A model generated the notes under the pieces. It was given only the letters and a program-made list of their open reading frames with translations, had not been told where the DNA came from and searched no databases. Both the position numbers and the translations under genes were made by a program. A DNA stretch of 64,000 bases. Origin: Deltaproteobacteria bacterium (lineage in GTDB: Bacteria; Desulfobacterota; Binatia; Binatales; Binataceae). Below are positions 1-9,703 of the stretch, piece by piece. Numbering within the stretch: position 1 is the first letter of the stretch; every line of letters starts with the position of its first letter. The stretch is taken from positions 124,001 through 188,000 of the forward strand of contig JAKBMB010000026.1 in assembly GCA_021831785.1 (NCBI GenBank), written 5' to 3'.

Positions 1-809
1 CGACCATGGGCTACCGCGTCGAGGTTTCGCCCAAGGCCTTGGACCGCGACGACATTTTGGCCGGTACCGACGCGGTCCGGGCGGCGGAGTTGCAGCGTTT
101 TTTTGCCGACCCGCAGATAAAGGCGATTTTCGCCGCACGCGGCGGTTACGGGAGCGGCCGACTCTTGCCACTGCTGGACTTCGCAGCGATCGCGCGTCGG
201 CCCAAGATTTTTGTCGGCTTCTCGGACGTGACTTATCTGCTTAACGCGCTCGTCGGGCAAAGCCAACTGGTCTGTTTTCACGGGCCGACGGTCGCGATGG
301 ACCTGGCGCGCAGTCTCAGCGCGGTGTCCCTGGCGCATCTGAAGGGCGTGCTGGGGGGCGAGGCCTTCCCGCTGGTCCTGCCGGCACAGGAGGTATTGCA
401 CGAGGGTTTGGCGCGGGGCGAGCTGATTGGCGGATGCATGTCGGTCGTAGTCGCAATGTTAGGGACGCGCTACGCGCCGTCCTTCGAGGGGCGCATTTTG
501 CTGCTCGAAGACATCGGTGAGAAGCCCTATCGCGTGGACCGGATGTTGACGCAGTTAGCTCAGTCGGGGGTGCTGAGCAAAGTGGCGGGCGTGGTTTTTG
601 GCGGCATGCGCGGCTGCGAAGACACTCCCCAGGAGCGGCGGCTCATCCGCCGCTTCGTGCGCGAGCAAACCTGCGCGCTCGGCGTGCCGGTTTTGGCCGG
701 CCTAGACGTGGGTCACGGCACCGAAAACCTGGTCATCCCGTTCGGCGTGCAGGTGACTCTGGACGGACACAACGGGCGGCTGTGCTTCGCCGATAAGTGG
801 GTAAGCTGA
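1..809 (+). CDS. ldcA: LD-carboxypeptidase (peptidase S66), 5' end outside window
   Basis: This serine peptidase family releases the terminal D-alanine from L,D-linked tetrapeptides in cytoplasmic murein recycling. The frame is open to the first base, and about 40 N-terminal residues of the usual ~310 seem to be missing, so the gene probably begins upstream. The S66 landmarks are visible: the nucleophile region G-F-S-D-V-T, a catalytic-Glu segment L-L-L-E-D-I-G-E and the His segment V-G-H-G-T-E-N near the end. It is followed after one base by a serine hydrolase gene and then by mpl, which also recycles murein tripeptide, so the three form a likely cell-wall recycling operon. Family assignment is firm. 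Confidence 0.88.
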   Translation, partial: TMGYRVEVSPKALDRDDILAGTDAVRAAELQRFFADPQIKAIFAARGGYGSGRLLPLLDFAAIARRPKIFVGFSDVTYLLNALVGQSQLVCFHGPTVAMDLARSLSAVSLAHLKGVLGGEAFPLVLPAQEVLHEGLARGELIGGCMSVVVAMLGTRYAPSFEGRILLLEDIGEKPYRVDRMLTQLAQSGVLSKVAGVVFGGMRGCEDTPQERRLIRRFVREQTCALGVPVLAGLDVGHGTENLVIPFGVQVTLDGHNGRLCFADKWVS

Positions 810-810
810 C

Positions 811-1950
811 ATGGCGCGTTCGGACTGGACCCAGGTTGCTCGCGCCTTCGAACAGGCTGTAGAAGCCGGCGTGATGCCCGGAGCGGCGGTGCAGGTGCGC
901 GTTGGCGCTGACATCGCGTTCGAGGCCTGCTTCGGCTCGCGCTGCCTTATGCCGCAGCCCGAACCGATGCGCATCGACACGGTGTTCGACCTCTCGTCTC
1001 TGACCAAGCCGCTGGCTACCACGATAGCCGTGATGTGCCTGGTGAGCCAAGGAAAGCTCAAGCTCGACGACCGCGTGACCCGTTTCTTTCATAACTTCGG
1101 CGTCTACGGCAAAAATTTCATCAGCTTTCGCCACCTACTGGCGCATTGCTCGGGACTTCCGGCCTACCGCCCGTACTATACCGAGATCGCCGCAATGGAG
1201 CGCAAGGGCAAAGTGAACTTCATTGCCAGCCGCGGTGCCCGCGAATACGTTTACTATCAAATCCATCGCGAAAAACCCGAACGGCCGGCCGGCACGGGAG
1301 CGGTCTACTCTGACCTAGGCTTTATCGCACTCGGGGAGATGGTCGAGGAAACCGGCGGCATGGGGCTTGACCGCTTCGTCAGAGACAAGGTCTATCGGCC
1401 GCTGGGACTGCGCGCTACGGACTTTATTGACCTTTCGCTGATGCGCTCGCGCAGGCTCGAGCCCGTGCGCGAGATGTTCGCCGCCACCGAGTTGTGCCCG
1501 TTTCGCAAACGCCTTTTGCTGGGCGAGGTCCACGACAACAACGCCTACGCGATGGGGGGCGTGGCGGGCCACGCTGGGCTTTTCGCCCCGGTGCGAGAGG
1601 TGGGCAAGCTCGCGGCCGAACTGGTGGCCTGTTGGCGCGGCCGGTCGAGCTTTCTGCCCAAAAAGCTCGTCGCCGAATTCTGGCAGCGGGACCAATCGGT
1701 CAAGGGCTCCACGTGGGCGCTGGGATGGGACACGCCGTCGCCCGGGCGTTCGAGCGCCGGCCGCTACTTTTCATCCGCCGCGGTCGGACACCTCGGCTTT
1801 ACCGGCACCTCGCTCTGGATCGAGCCGCAGCGCGAAATAATCGTGGCGCTGTTGACCAACCGCGTGCATCCTCACTCCACTAACGAGGCCATAAGAGAAT
1901 TTCGCCCGAGGATTCACGACTTGGTTATGGAGACTATAAATGGAGCCTAA
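811..1950 (+). CDS. Beta-lactamase/class C-type serine hydrolase
   Basis: This 379-residue protein has the penicillin-recognising serine hydrolase fold. The S-x-x-K motif is S63-L-T-K66, the second motif is Y166-S-D168, and the third is H-L-G-F-T-G near residue 328. No convincing signal peptide is seen, so it may act in the cytoplasm. Related proteins include esterases, D-aminopeptidases and murein-tripeptide amidases, and the substrate cannot be read from sequence. The start lies one base after the ldcA stop and the 3' end overlaps mpl by 11 bases. Being sandwiched between two murein-recycling genes suggests a peptidoglycan fragment as substrate (inference) rather than antibiotic resistance. 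Confidence 0.82.
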   Translation: MARSDWTQVARAFEQAVEAGVMPGAAVQVRVGADIAFEACFGSRCLMPQPEPMRIDTVFDLSSLTKPLATTIAVMCLVSQGKLKLDDRVTRFFHNFGVYGKNFISFRHLLAHCSGLPAYRPYYTEIAAMERKGKVNFIASRGAREYVYYQIHREKPERPAGTGAVYSDLGFIALGEMVEETGGMGLDRFVRDKVYRPLGLRATDFIDLSLMRSRRLEPVREMFAATELCPFRKRLLLGEVHDNNAYAMGGVAGHAGLFAPVREVGKLAAELVACWRGRSSFLPKKLVAEFWQRDQSVKGSTWALGWDTPSPGRSSAGRYFSSAAVGHLGFTGTSLWIEPQREIIVALLTNRVHPHSTNEAIREFRPRIHDLVMETINGA

Positions 1951-3415
1951 CGCCGCTGCTCACGACCTCGCCGCGCAGATTCGGCTCGCCGCGATGCCCG
2001 CCGCTGTGCGTCATATTTATTTGGTCGGGATCGGCGGCAGCGCGATGACCGCGTTGGCCGGAATGTTAACCGCGCGCGGGTTTCGGGTTTCGGGCTCCGA
2101 TCTCGAGGTCTACGAGCCGGCGGCGTCCCTGCTAAGCCGTCTTAAAGTCGAGGTGCGCAAGGGATTCAACCCGCACAACCTCCAGCCGAGGCCCGATCTA
2201 GCGGTAATCGGCAATGTCGTCACCGCTGCCAACCCCGAGGCGGCGGCCGTCCTGGAGTTGAAAATCCCGTACCTTTCGATGCCGGAGACGGTGCGCCACT
2301 TTTTACTCGGCGGCCGGCGCGTGTTGATGGTGGCGGGAACGCACGGCAAGACGACCTCGAGCGCGATGCTCGCGCACGTTCTGGCCGACGCCGGGCGCGA
2401 CCCGGCAATGTTGATCGGCGGGATGGCGCGCGACTTCGGCTCCAACTACCGCATGGGGCAAGGCCGCGACTTCGTGATCGAAGGCGACGAGTATGACAGC
2501 GCGTTTTTCGACAAGCGACCGAAGTTCCTGCATTACCATCCCTGGGGCGCGATCCTCACCGTGGTCGAGTTCGATCACGCGGACATTTACCGCGACCTCG
2601 AGCATGTGGAGAGCGCCTTTCGCGCCTTGGTCGCCCAACTCGACCAGACGCGCCGGCTCGTCGTATGCGCCGATGACCCGCGGGCGATGATGGTCAGCGA
2701 GGGTGCGCGCGCGTTGAGGCTGACCTTCGGCTTGAGGCGGGGCGATTTTCTCGCCGTCGATATACGCGCGGGAGCTCCTGCCGCGCGGTTTGCGATGGTT
2801 GAGCGCGGGCGGCGTCTTGAGCGCGAGTTCGAGCTGCCCGTCGGCGGACGGATGAACATTCTCAACGCGCTCGGCGCATATGCGCTGCTGCGCGAGGCTG
2901 GACTCGATGTGGAAGAGATCGCGCGCGGGCTTGCCTCATTCAGCGGCGTCGCCCGTCGCCAGGAGCTGATCGGCGAAGCCGCCGGGGTGGCCGTGGTCGA
3001 CGATTTCGCGCACCATCCGACGGCCATACGTGCGACTCTCGACGCCGTGGCCGAGCGCTTCGCGGGGCGGCGAATTCTAGCGGCCTTCGAGCCGCGCTCT
3101 AACACTAGCCGCCGGCGCGTGTTCCAAGACCAATTCGCCCTAGCTTTCGACCGTGCCGCGCGCGTCTATCTTGCTCCGGTCTATTTCAAGGAAAACGACC
3201 CTTTGCCCGCCGCACAGCGCCTCGACACGCAGGAACTCGCGCGCGCCGTCTCGGCCCGCGGACCGGCCGCTTATGCTTGTGCGCGCGACGCGGAAGTTCT
3301 CGACCGCATGCTCGGCGAAGCGCGCTCGGGCGACGTGGCCGTGTTCATGTCGAACGGACCCTTCGGCAATCTCAAGGACCGCTTTTTGGCCGCGCTCAAG
3401 GCGCGCGCCGGTTGA
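1940..3415 (+). CDS. mpl: UDP-N-acetylmuramate:L-Ala-gamma-D-Glu-meso-DAP ligase
   Basis: Mpl ligates recycled tripeptide directly to UDP-MurNAc, bypassing MurC/D/E. The protein is 491 residues. It has an N-terminal Rossmann-like domain opening with L-V-G-I-G-G-S-A-M-T (residues 28-37), an ATP-binding loop G-T-H-G-K-T-T at 133-139, the E-G-D-E-Y-D-S-A-F-F-D segment typical of Mpl rather than MurC, and the C-terminal Mur ligase domain. The ATG lies inside the last codons of the preceding hydrolase gene, indicating translational coupling. The presence of mpl implies meso-diaminopimelate peptidoglycan. Confidence 0.92.
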   Translation: MEPNAAAHDLAAQIRLAAMPAAVRHIYLVGIGGSAMTALAGMLTARGFRVSGSDLEVYEPAASLLSRLKVEVRKGFNPHNLQPRPDLAVIGNVVTAANPEAAAVLELKIPYLSMPETVRHFLLGGRRVLMVAGTHGKTTSSAMLAHVLADAGRDPAMLIGGMARDFGSNYRMGQGRDFVIEGDEYDSAFFDKRPKFLHYHPWGAILTVVEFDHADIYRDLEHVESAFRALVAQLDQTRRLVVCADDPRAMMVSEGARALRLTFGLRRGDFLAVDIRAGAPAARFAMVERGRRLEREFELPVGGRMNILNALGAYALLREAGLDVEEIARGLASFSGVARRQELIGEAAGVAVVDDFAHHPTAIRATLDAVAERFAGRRILAAFEPRSNTSRRRVFQDQFALAFDRAARVYLAPVYFKENDPLPAAQRLDTQELARAVSARGPAAYACARDAEVLDRMLGEARSGDVAVFMSNGPFGNLKDRFLAALKARAG

Positions 3416-3813
3416 GCAATCGAGCGGCCTAAACACGTGCTGCCGCGGCGCCGAGTTTTCGGCCGGCGATGAGCGTTGGTTCGCTGCCTCGCTTGGGAAG
3501 CTCCGCGCGATCGCGCTGTCCTCAAGACCCGGGGTTCGTACCCTTCCGGACGTCGCTCCTTATAGCGGGCTTTGCGTCGGCCATCACGCACACCGTAACC
3601 AAGACTCGCGATCGCGCCGCGCATTCCTGCCGGCTTAGGCGGCGTTTACCAACCGCTTCGCGACGGCCGTGAGCCGCGCAGCGGTCAGAGATTCACTAGT
3701 TGGACGACGAACACTTGCCGCAAGTCTGCTTCTTTGACACCGTTTGCTACGGGTGGTTTAAGCCCGCGCCGGGACCAGAGGGCCCGCGCGGTAGCCAAAA
3801 GGGGGATAACGCC
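3416..3813. other. Intergenic stretch with no recognisable gene
   Basis: Between mpl and the LLM oxidoreductase I see no tRNA, repeat or convincing small gene. The reading frame of the downstream gene stays open back to about 3700, but that part (D-E-H-L-P-Q-V...) does not resemble the family, and the well-placed ribosome-binding site at about 3798-3807 supports the later ATG. Confidence 0.5.
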
Positions 3814-5223
3814 ATGATTGAGTTGGGAGTGTTTCACAACGGCGCAAGCGACCTTCCGGTCACCGTTATTTCCGACAATGTCGCCGTTAATGACGGATCG
3901 CTGGCGGAGGTTCACGAATCAGGCCAGCGGATCATCCTTAACCAGGTGCGCCACGGAATTCTTGCCGATCGCCTAGGTTTCAACCTTTTTCTCATGACCG
4001 AGCATCACTTTCAGCCGGAGGGCGCCGAGCTAAGCCCCAATCCGCTGATCACGGAGGCGGCGATCGCCACGCAGACCAAGTCGATCCGGTTGGGGCAGAT
4101 GGCCAACATACTGCCGTGGTGGCATCCCGTGCGCATCGCCGAGCAGGCAGCGATGCTGGACGTGATAAGCGGCGGCCGGCTTGACTTCGGGATCGGACGC
4201 GGCTACCAACCGCGCGAGGCGGAAGTCTTCGGCCGGCCCTACGGCTCCACCATTCAAGACCAGGAGCGCAACCGCGCTTACTTCGAAGAGGCCTACGAGC
4301 TAATTCTCAAGTGCTGGACCGAGCCGTCGTTTTCGTTTCACAGGGAATTTTACTCCATTCCGCCAAGCTACACGCGATGGAATCACAAACAAACCATCGC
4401 CTATTTCAATTGGCCGAAGGCTGGGCGTGCACTTGACGAGGTGGTCCGGTTGGGCAAGCCCGATTTATATTCCGTGGGTAGCCCGGTCTTGGCGGGAACT
4501 ACCACGCTGAAAGAAATCTCCGTCATCCCGCGCCCGCTGCAAAAGCCCCATCCGCAGGTGTGGGAACCCATCACCAGCGAACGGTCGATTCGCTGGGCGG
4601 CCCGCAACGCCGTCAACGCCTTTGCGATTGTTGAGCCGACCTCGCGCCTTAAGCGCAACATGGAAATTTACTACGAAGAGGCCGAGAAATGCGGATGGCC
4701 CGACCGGCTCGGACGCGGAAGATTCAAGTACGGCTGGGACGTCCAGAAGCGGCGCGGCTTCGGTAGCTGCCGCTATATTCATCTGGCAATGCCGGGCAAG
4801 GACAAGGACCGCGAGCTCGCGCGGGTCAAGAAGGCGCTCGAGCTGCAATGGGATTATTACGGCCCGTTCGGCTTCGCGGCGGTGCTCGCCGAGGCCGACG
4901 AGCCGATGTACGACTTGCACGTGAAAGTCACGGCGGACCTCCTGCTTAAGAAGGAAATCGCGATGTTCGGCACGCCGGCCGACGTATGCGCTGCGATAAT
5001 GCGGATCAAGGAAGGGTGCGGCTACGAAGACTTCTTCTTCGGTACTTGGTTCGAGATGGGCGGCTTCGAGAATGAAGAAATCGAAGATCAGATGTGCTAC
5101 TTCGCCGAGGAAGTGATGCCGCTTTTGCGCCGCGCGTGCGGCGGACAGGTGCAGAGTCCGCCGCTAGGTTCGGACTTCGACTCGATCGGCGGCGAGAATC
5201 ATCGCATGGCAAAGCTGGCGTAA
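3814..5223 (+). CDS. LLM-class flavin-dependent oxidoreductase (luciferase-like)
   Basis: This is a 469-residue bacterial-luciferase-fold TIM barrel that would use FMN or F420. Family landmarks are the N-terminal strand I-E-L-G-V-F, the M-T-E-H-H-F-Q motif near residue 65, and the segment D-V-I-S-G-G-R-L-D-F-G-I-G-R-G typical of LLM monooxygenases. I chose ATG 3814 because a purine-rich A-A-A-A-G-G-G-G-G site precedes it and family members begin at this point. It is a monocistronic plus-strand gene convergent with the Nudix gene. The substrate is unknown. A truncated second LLM gene lies at 53516 and an F420-biosynthesis relic at 10933, so F420 use in this lineage is possible but not shown. 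Confidence 0.82.
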   Translation: MIELGVFHNGASDLPVTVISDNVAVNDGSLAEVHESGQRIILNQVRHGILADRLGFNLFLMTEHHFQPEGAELSPNPLITEAAIATQTKSIRLGQMANILPWWHPVRIAEQAAMLDVISGGRLDFGIGRGYQPREAEVFGRPYGSTIQDQERNRAYFEEAYELILKCWTEPSFSFHREFYSIPPSYTRWNHKQTIAYFNWPKAGRALDEVVRLGKPDLYSVGSPVLAGTTTLKEISVIPRPLQKPHPQVWEPITSERSIRWAARNAVNAFAIVEPTSRLKRNMEIYYEEAEKCGWPDRLGRGRFKYGWDVQKRRGFGSCRYIHLAMPGKDKDRELARVKKALELQWDYYGPFGFAAVLAEADEPMYDLHVKVTADLLLKKEIAMFGTPADVCAAIMRIKEGCGYEDFFFGTWFEMGGFENEEIEDQMCYFAEEVMPLLRRACGGQVQSPPLGSDFDSIGGENHRMAKLA

Positions 5224-5492
5224 GCTCGGATTAATTGGGCAGACGAAAGCGCTGAGGGTTGGTCCACCTCGCGTTTGGTCCAACCGCAAGACGAAAGCGT
5301 CTCGCACGCCGGGCCGTGGCCGAGGGCTTGGTGTGCGAGGCACAGAAAATCCCCATCCGATCGCGCGCTGGCTGAGCAAGGCCGCGGTCCTTGCGCGCGC
5401 CTGCCACGGCTAAGCCTCGGATCGCCGCTGCGCCAAGTTTTTCGCAACGCGGCCAATGATCATGTTGTCATGAGGGGGGATGCGAGCCCGGC

Positions 5493-6206
5493 TTAGGAAG
5501 GGGCTCTCCTCGCGCTGCGATAGAGCGCCTCGGCGCGCTCAAAACATTCGAGCAGGGTCACCGTTATTCGCAGCGTTAAACCCCAAATAATCCGACCCTG
5601 GTATTCGATGCCCGGGAAAGTGGCGCTCGAGCCGTCGGCGTATAAGTATCGATAGGGTACGCGGCGATTGGGCTCGCGCAGGGCGCCGAGCGGCACACTG
5701 AAGACCTCGGCGACCTCTTGCGGGTTGGAGCGCACGGAGTCGAGCGAGCGCACGATGCCCGCGAACGGCGTGACTGCGACCCCGCTGCGGCTGGTCTCGG
5801 CGAATGGCAATCGCCCCAGCACTTCGACCGCATCGCGTTCCAAGCCAATCTCTTCCGCGGTCTCGCGCAAAGCCGTATCTAACAGATCGCTGTCGGCGGG
5901 GTCAAACTTTCCGCCCGGGAAAGCGACCTCGCCGCGATGACTGAGCAAATGCTGAGCGCGCCGTGTGTAAAGCACATGTATTACGCCCTCGCGCTCGAAA
6001 ACGGGCACCAGCACCGCGCCTACTGCTTTGGCGCGTCGGCGCCGGCCTGCGGCTGCGGCCGAGTCCAGGCTGGCGATTAAGCCTCTTGCGCCGGCCTCGT
6101 CGCGGACACCCGCATGACGGAAAAAGGCGCGCAATCGCTCAAGCGTGAGCGCAGCTTGCGCGCCGTCGGCTCCCGATTGGTCGCCCATCTTTGATTGCCT
6201 GGCCAA
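5493..6206 (-). CDS. Nudix hydrolase, CoA pyrophosphatase-like (NudL type)
   Basis: This enzyme family hydrolyses the diphosphate of CoA or its derivatives. The 237-residue protein carries the CoA-type Nudix signature: H-R-G-E-V-A-F-P-G-G upstream, then D-x3-L-D-T-A-L-R-E-T-A-E-E-I-G-L near residues 105-124, with the R-E-x-x-E-E core intact. The C-terminal half has the I-W-G-L-T segment common to CoA-type members. A second in-frame Met at residue 7 is an alternative start. The gene converges on the LLM gene and is otherwise isolated. Confidence 0.85.
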   Translation of the reverse strand: MARQSKMGDQSGADGAQAALTLERLRAFFRHAGVRDEAGARGLIASLDSAAAAGRRRRAKAVGAVLVPVFEREGVIHVLYTRRAQHLLSHRGEVAFPGGKFDPADSDLLDTALRETAEEIGLERDAVEVLGRLPFAETSRSGVAVTPFAGIVRSLDSVRSNPQEVAEVFSVPLGALREPNRRVPYRYLYADGSSATFPGIEYQGRIIWGLTLRITVTLLECFERAEALYRSARRAPS

Positions 6207-6775
6207 AGTGCTTAAGCGAAAACGCCTCCCAGCCGTTCGCCGGCGCTGTGCCGCTCATTTTTGGCCTGGCGCCGGGCAGATAAAATAATCGACCCGCGGA
6301 AAACCGCGTTCGGCTCCCGCGCCGTTCGCCGGCCCAAAAACCCGGGCGCATGCTCGGGCAACTTCGCGCAGGTGCGGCAAAGGCGACGCGCGGATCGTAA
6401 CAACCACTTATCAGCCTACCAGGCCGGCTCGAAGCTTGCGCGGCCGGCGGCGCCAGCTCCCGAGAATCCCTGCGACAGACGATGCGCCATCGACTCTTTT
6501 CGCGCCCTCGCCGCTCGGCACGGCGATGACCGGAAGCGCCGCGGGCGCGCAATCAGGCCGGGCGACACAAATCACCAGAATGGCACGTCTCTTGTTCCTT
6601 CGCTGTGATGGCGATCGCTGAAGAGAAATCGGCCTCCGTTTTGCTAAAGTGGGTTTATCAATGGCCGCCGCTTATTCAATGCGAGAAAAACTTACAGGGC
6701 GAGCTTCATTGGGCAGGCTAGCCCGCACCATGCCGGTCAGTTTGCCTTTGTCGCGGGCCGGCGGCGTTTAGACTG
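6207..6775. other. Intergenic region between divergent Nudix and PBP genes
   Basis: About 570 bases separate the divergently transcribed Nudix and penicillin-binding-protein genes. Promoters for both should lie here, but I cannot pick a convincing -35/-10 pair. Open frames exist on both strands, but they are arginine- and proline-rich composition artefacts with no recognisable family. Confidence 0.45.
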
Positions 6776-9226
6776 ATGGCGCGTAAGCGAAAAAGGGCGG
6801 CGCGTTTTTTGCCCAAACTTGCTCTGGTCGTCCGCCTTTTTACGCTGCGGCGCAGCCTGGCCGGCTTGGTGGTGTTGGCGGTTTTTGCCGGCGGGTTTTG
6901 GCTGACGCGGCTTTATCAGCAGACCTCGCGGCTTATCGAGCAGCGCAAGCAAGCGCTTAGCTCAACGATTTATTCCGCGCCTCTGGTGCTGTGGCCTGGC
7001 GACGACCTTGCGCAGGTGCATTTCTTCTCTCGCCTGCGCCACCTGAGCTACAGCCAAGTCCCCAGCGTGGGGCGGGCCGGGGAATACGGGATTGCGCCCG
7101 CTAGGCTCACCATTTTCGTACGCGATTTTCGCCTGGGCGATATCGCCTTTCCTGCGCGTAAAGTGTTGCTTTCCCTTGACGGCACGCAGGTGGCGGCGAT
7201 CCTCGACCCGTACGGGCAGATGTTGGATCGCCTAGTGCTCGAGCCGGAGGTGATCGGTCGCCTGATGCCCAACGCGCCGGCCGAACGGATCGACGTTCCG
7301 CTCGACGAGCTGCCGCCATATCTGGTCAATGGCCTGCTTGCCACGGAAGATCGCTACTTTTACTATCACCCAGGTTTCGACCCAGTACGAATCGTGGAGG
7401 CGGCGCTCGCCGATCTGCGCGCCGGTCGAGCGGTCGCCGGCGCGAGCACGATCACCCAGCAGCTCGCGCGCACCTTTATGGGCAACCGCGAGCGCAGTTT
7501 CTCGCGCAAGCTGCGCGAATTCGCGACCGCGATCGTGTTGGAGATGCGCCTGTCCAAGAAAGAGATTCTTGCGCGCTACGTCAACGACGTGTACCTGGGC
7601 GAGGACCGCGGCAACCCGATCTACGGGATGCCGTCGGCGGCGCGCTATCTATTCAACAAAGATCTGCGCGAGGTGACGCCGGACGAGGCCGCGACATTGA
7701 TCGGAATGATCCGCGCGCCGATTTTGTACGACCCGCGCCGTCATCCGGAGCGCTGCCGCAGCCGTCGCGACATCGTACTGGCGCAGATGAAGCGCGCCGG
7801 CGTGATCGACGCCTCGCTGATGGCGCGCGCCGAGACCTCGCCGGTGAAGCTTGCCCCCGAGCTCAAGAGCCGCTACGCGCCCTATTTCACCGACTACGTG
7901 GCCTCGGTCGTAGGCAAGATGCCGCAGCTTGGCGGCAAGCTGGCGGGAGTCAAGGTCTACACGACGCTCGACGTGGAGCTACAGGAGCTGGCTAACGAGA
8001 GCGCGCGCGACAATTTAAGCCGCCTCGAGGGCCAGTACCGTCACCTGCGCCGCGCTAAGCCGGAGGACCGCCTGGAGACTTCGATGGTGGCGATTGATGT
8101 CAGGAGCGGCGCGATAAAAGCGATGGTTGGCGGGCGCAACTATGCCGTAAGCCAGTTCAACCGCGCGACAATGGCGCGCCGACAGCTCGGCTCCGCCTTC
8201 AAACCGATCGTTTACCTGACAGCGCTCGACGCGCACCGCTCGCCGTGGAGCCCACCGATGACGCTCGCCACGATGGTGCCGGACCGGCCGATGTCCTTTC
8301 ACGGATGGACCCCGGTCAACTATGAACGAACCTACCGCGGCGAGGTGACGGTAGCCGAGGCGTTAGCGCGCTCGCTTAACGCGCCGACGGCTTACGTGGG
8401 CGTCGAACTCGGACCGCGGCGAATTATTAACACCGCGCATGAGATGGGTATCGACGAAGAATTGCCCGCGGTCCCGTCGCTGGCGATCGGCGCGGGCGAG
8501 GCCACCTTGCTCGAGTTGACCTCGGTCTACCAGGTGTTCGCCGCGGGTGGGCAAGCGCGGGAGCCCTACGCGATCGTCTCGGTAGTCGACGGCGCCGGGC
8601 GTCAGGCATACCATCACGCGCCTGCCGAACGCCGGCTGGTCAGCGAGCGCGTCGCCTATCTGATAACCGCCGCGCTTCAAGGCGTGCTTGCTTACGGCAC
8701 CGGCGCGTCTGCCCGCGCATTGGGTGTGGATTTTCCGGCCGCGGGCAAGACCGGGACGACCAACGATTATGAGGACGCTTATTTTGTCGGTTACACGCCC
8801 GAACTGGTATGCGGCGTATGGCTCGGCTTCGACCAGCCGCACAGCATCGGACTCAGCGCCGCCCAGTCTGCGCTCCCGCAATGGGCGTCGTTCATGGCCG
8901 AGGCGTGGCCGGCCTCGCACGCCGGCTTCGGCGTACCGGCCGGCATAACCTTCGCTGCGATAGATCCGCAAAGCGGTGACTTGGCGACCCCTGGATGCCC
9001 GCGTACGCTGACCTTGCCGTTCCTCGCCGGTACCGCGCCCGTGACCCTCTGTCCGCTTCACGCCGGCCAAGCCGCCGTGGCGCGTCTGCCTTCGCCCGCG
9101 GTCTCAGGCGCGAACGCAACCCCGGTAAGCCCCGATGAGGTCAGCGGTCAGGCGGTGGTGCCGGCGCCGCCCGCCGGCATTGTAGCCGCGATTAAGAATT
9201 TTTTCGGCTCCCTCTTCGGCCAGTAA
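6776..9226 (+). CDS. mrcB: Bifunctional transglycosylase/transpeptidase, PBP1B-like
   Basis: This 816-residue class A penicillin-binding protein polymerises and cross-links peptidoglycan in the periplasm. It has a short basic cytoplasmic tail, one membrane anchor at about residues 27-45, then a UB2H-like region at about 65-150. The glycosyltransferase domain has catalytic E191-D-R and G-A-S-T-I-T-Q-Q-L-A-R at 222-232. The transpeptidase domain has S473-A-F-K476, S533-L-N535 and K658-T-G660. The C-terminus is proline/alanine-rich and low in complexity. The length and the UB2H-like region favour PBP1B over PBP1A. PBP1B normally needs an LpoB-type lipoprotein activator, and none is recognisable next to it. 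Confidence 0.9.
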   Translation: MARKRKRAARFLPKLALVVRLFTLRRSLAGLVVLAVFAGGFWLTRLYQQTSRLIEQRKQALSSTIYSAPLVLWPGDDLAQVHFFSRLRHLSYSQVPSVGRAGEYGIAPARLTIFVRDFRLGDIAFPARKVLLSLDGTQVAAILDPYGQMLDRLVLEPEVIGRLMPNAPAERIDVPLDELPPYLVNGLLATEDRYFYYHPGFDPVRIVEAALADLRAGRAVAGASTITQQLARTFMGNRERSFSRKLREFATAIVLEMRLSKKEILARYVNDVYLGEDRGNPIYGMPSAARYLFNKDLREVTPDEAATLIGMIRAPILYDPRRHPERCRSRRDIVLAQMKRAGVIDASLMARAETSPVKLAPELKSRYAPYFTDYVASVVGKMPQLGGKLAGVKVYTTLDVELQELANESARDNLSRLEGQYRHLRRAKPEDRLETSMVAIDVRSGAIKAMVGGRNYAVSQFNRATMARRQLGSAFKPIVYLTALDAHRSPWSPPMTLATMVPDRPMSFHGWTPVNYERTYRGEVTVAEALARSLNAPTAYVGVELGPRRIINTAHEMGIDEELPAVPSLAIGAGEATLLELTSVYQVFAAGGQAREPYAIVSVVDGAGRQAYHHAPAERRLVSERVAYLITAALQGVLAYGTGASARALGVDFPAAGKTGTTNDYEDAYFVGYTPELVCGVWLGFDQPHSIGLSAAQSALPQWASFMAEAWPASHAGFGVPAGITFAAIDPQSGDLATPGCPRTLTLPFLAGTAPVTLCPLHAGQAAVARLPSPAVSGANATPVSPDEVSGQAVVPAPPAGIVAAIKNFFGSLFGQ

Positions 9227-9259
9227 CCTTGCCCGGCTTTCGCCATCCGGGGCAAGGTT
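9225..9259 (+). terminator. Hairpin at the end of the PBP gene
   Basis: A perfect 10-bp stem (AACCTTGCCC / GGGCAAGGTT) with a 15-base loop starts within the stop codon of the PBP gene. No U-tract follows, so this is a possible Rho-independent-like or mRNA-stabilising structure rather than a textbook terminator. Confidence 0.4.
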
Positions 9260-9317
9260 CAAGCCTTTAGGCTCGTCGCGCACCGATGCTCCCGACGATG
9301 CTCGCGCCGGCGGTTGC

Positions 9318-9530
9318 AGTGCTTCATCAGAGCGTCGCCGCCCTTAACCACGAGCACCTGCTGGGGGCGCGGCTACAACATCCTGCGCCCCCAGCAGGTG
9401 CTCGCCTATCTCATCCCGCTTCAGTTCCTGCACGGCGCGTGTCCCGTGCGCCATTACAGGCTCCAATCCAAAAGTGCCATCCATCTTCTGCTGAACGAGT
9501 ACAGACTCTTTACAACAGATCCAATGAGTG
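9318..9530 (+). mobile_element. Relic of an IS481/IS3-type transposase C-terminus
   Basis: One frame reads G-Y-N-I-L-R-P-Q-Q-V-L-A-Y-L-I-P-L-Q-F-L and later L-L-L-N-E-Y-R. This matches the last part of rve-type integrase-core transposases (Y-N-x-x-R-P-H-Q-x-L-x-Y-x-T-P-x-x-F). The N-terminal DDE portion is missing and no flanking inverted repeats are visible, so this is a dead remnant. Its left edge is a perfect palindrome (9351-9404) whose right arm encodes the R-P-Q-Q motif. Confidence 0.55.
9351..9404. repeat. Perfect 20-bp inverted repeat with 14-base loop
   Basis: Arm one is 9351-9370 (CGAGCACCTGCTGGGGGCGC) and arm two is 9385-9404, its exact reverse complement. The right arm is coding sequence of the transposase relic while the left arm replaces the expected upstream coding sequence, as expected of a fold-back inverted duplication at a deletion breakpoint. 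Confidence 0.85.
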
Positions 9531-9703
9531 TTACCAACGCTTAGCGGCCATATGGTGGTTTTCTATGGTTTGAGCCATGGTGGAAACGTGACCGGACGTT
9601 ACGCGCAAGAGTTCTTATACGGGCGGGTCTCGAACGGAGATCCGAGGGTTCTCGCACTAAAATCAGCAGCTTTTCTTAAATGATTGCGGAGAAGGAGGAT
9701 AAC

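Noticed and set aside
3470-3560. A possible tRNA around GGGGTTCGTACCCTT
   Set aside because: The T-arm-like string has no matching acceptor, D or anticodon arms at the right spacing.
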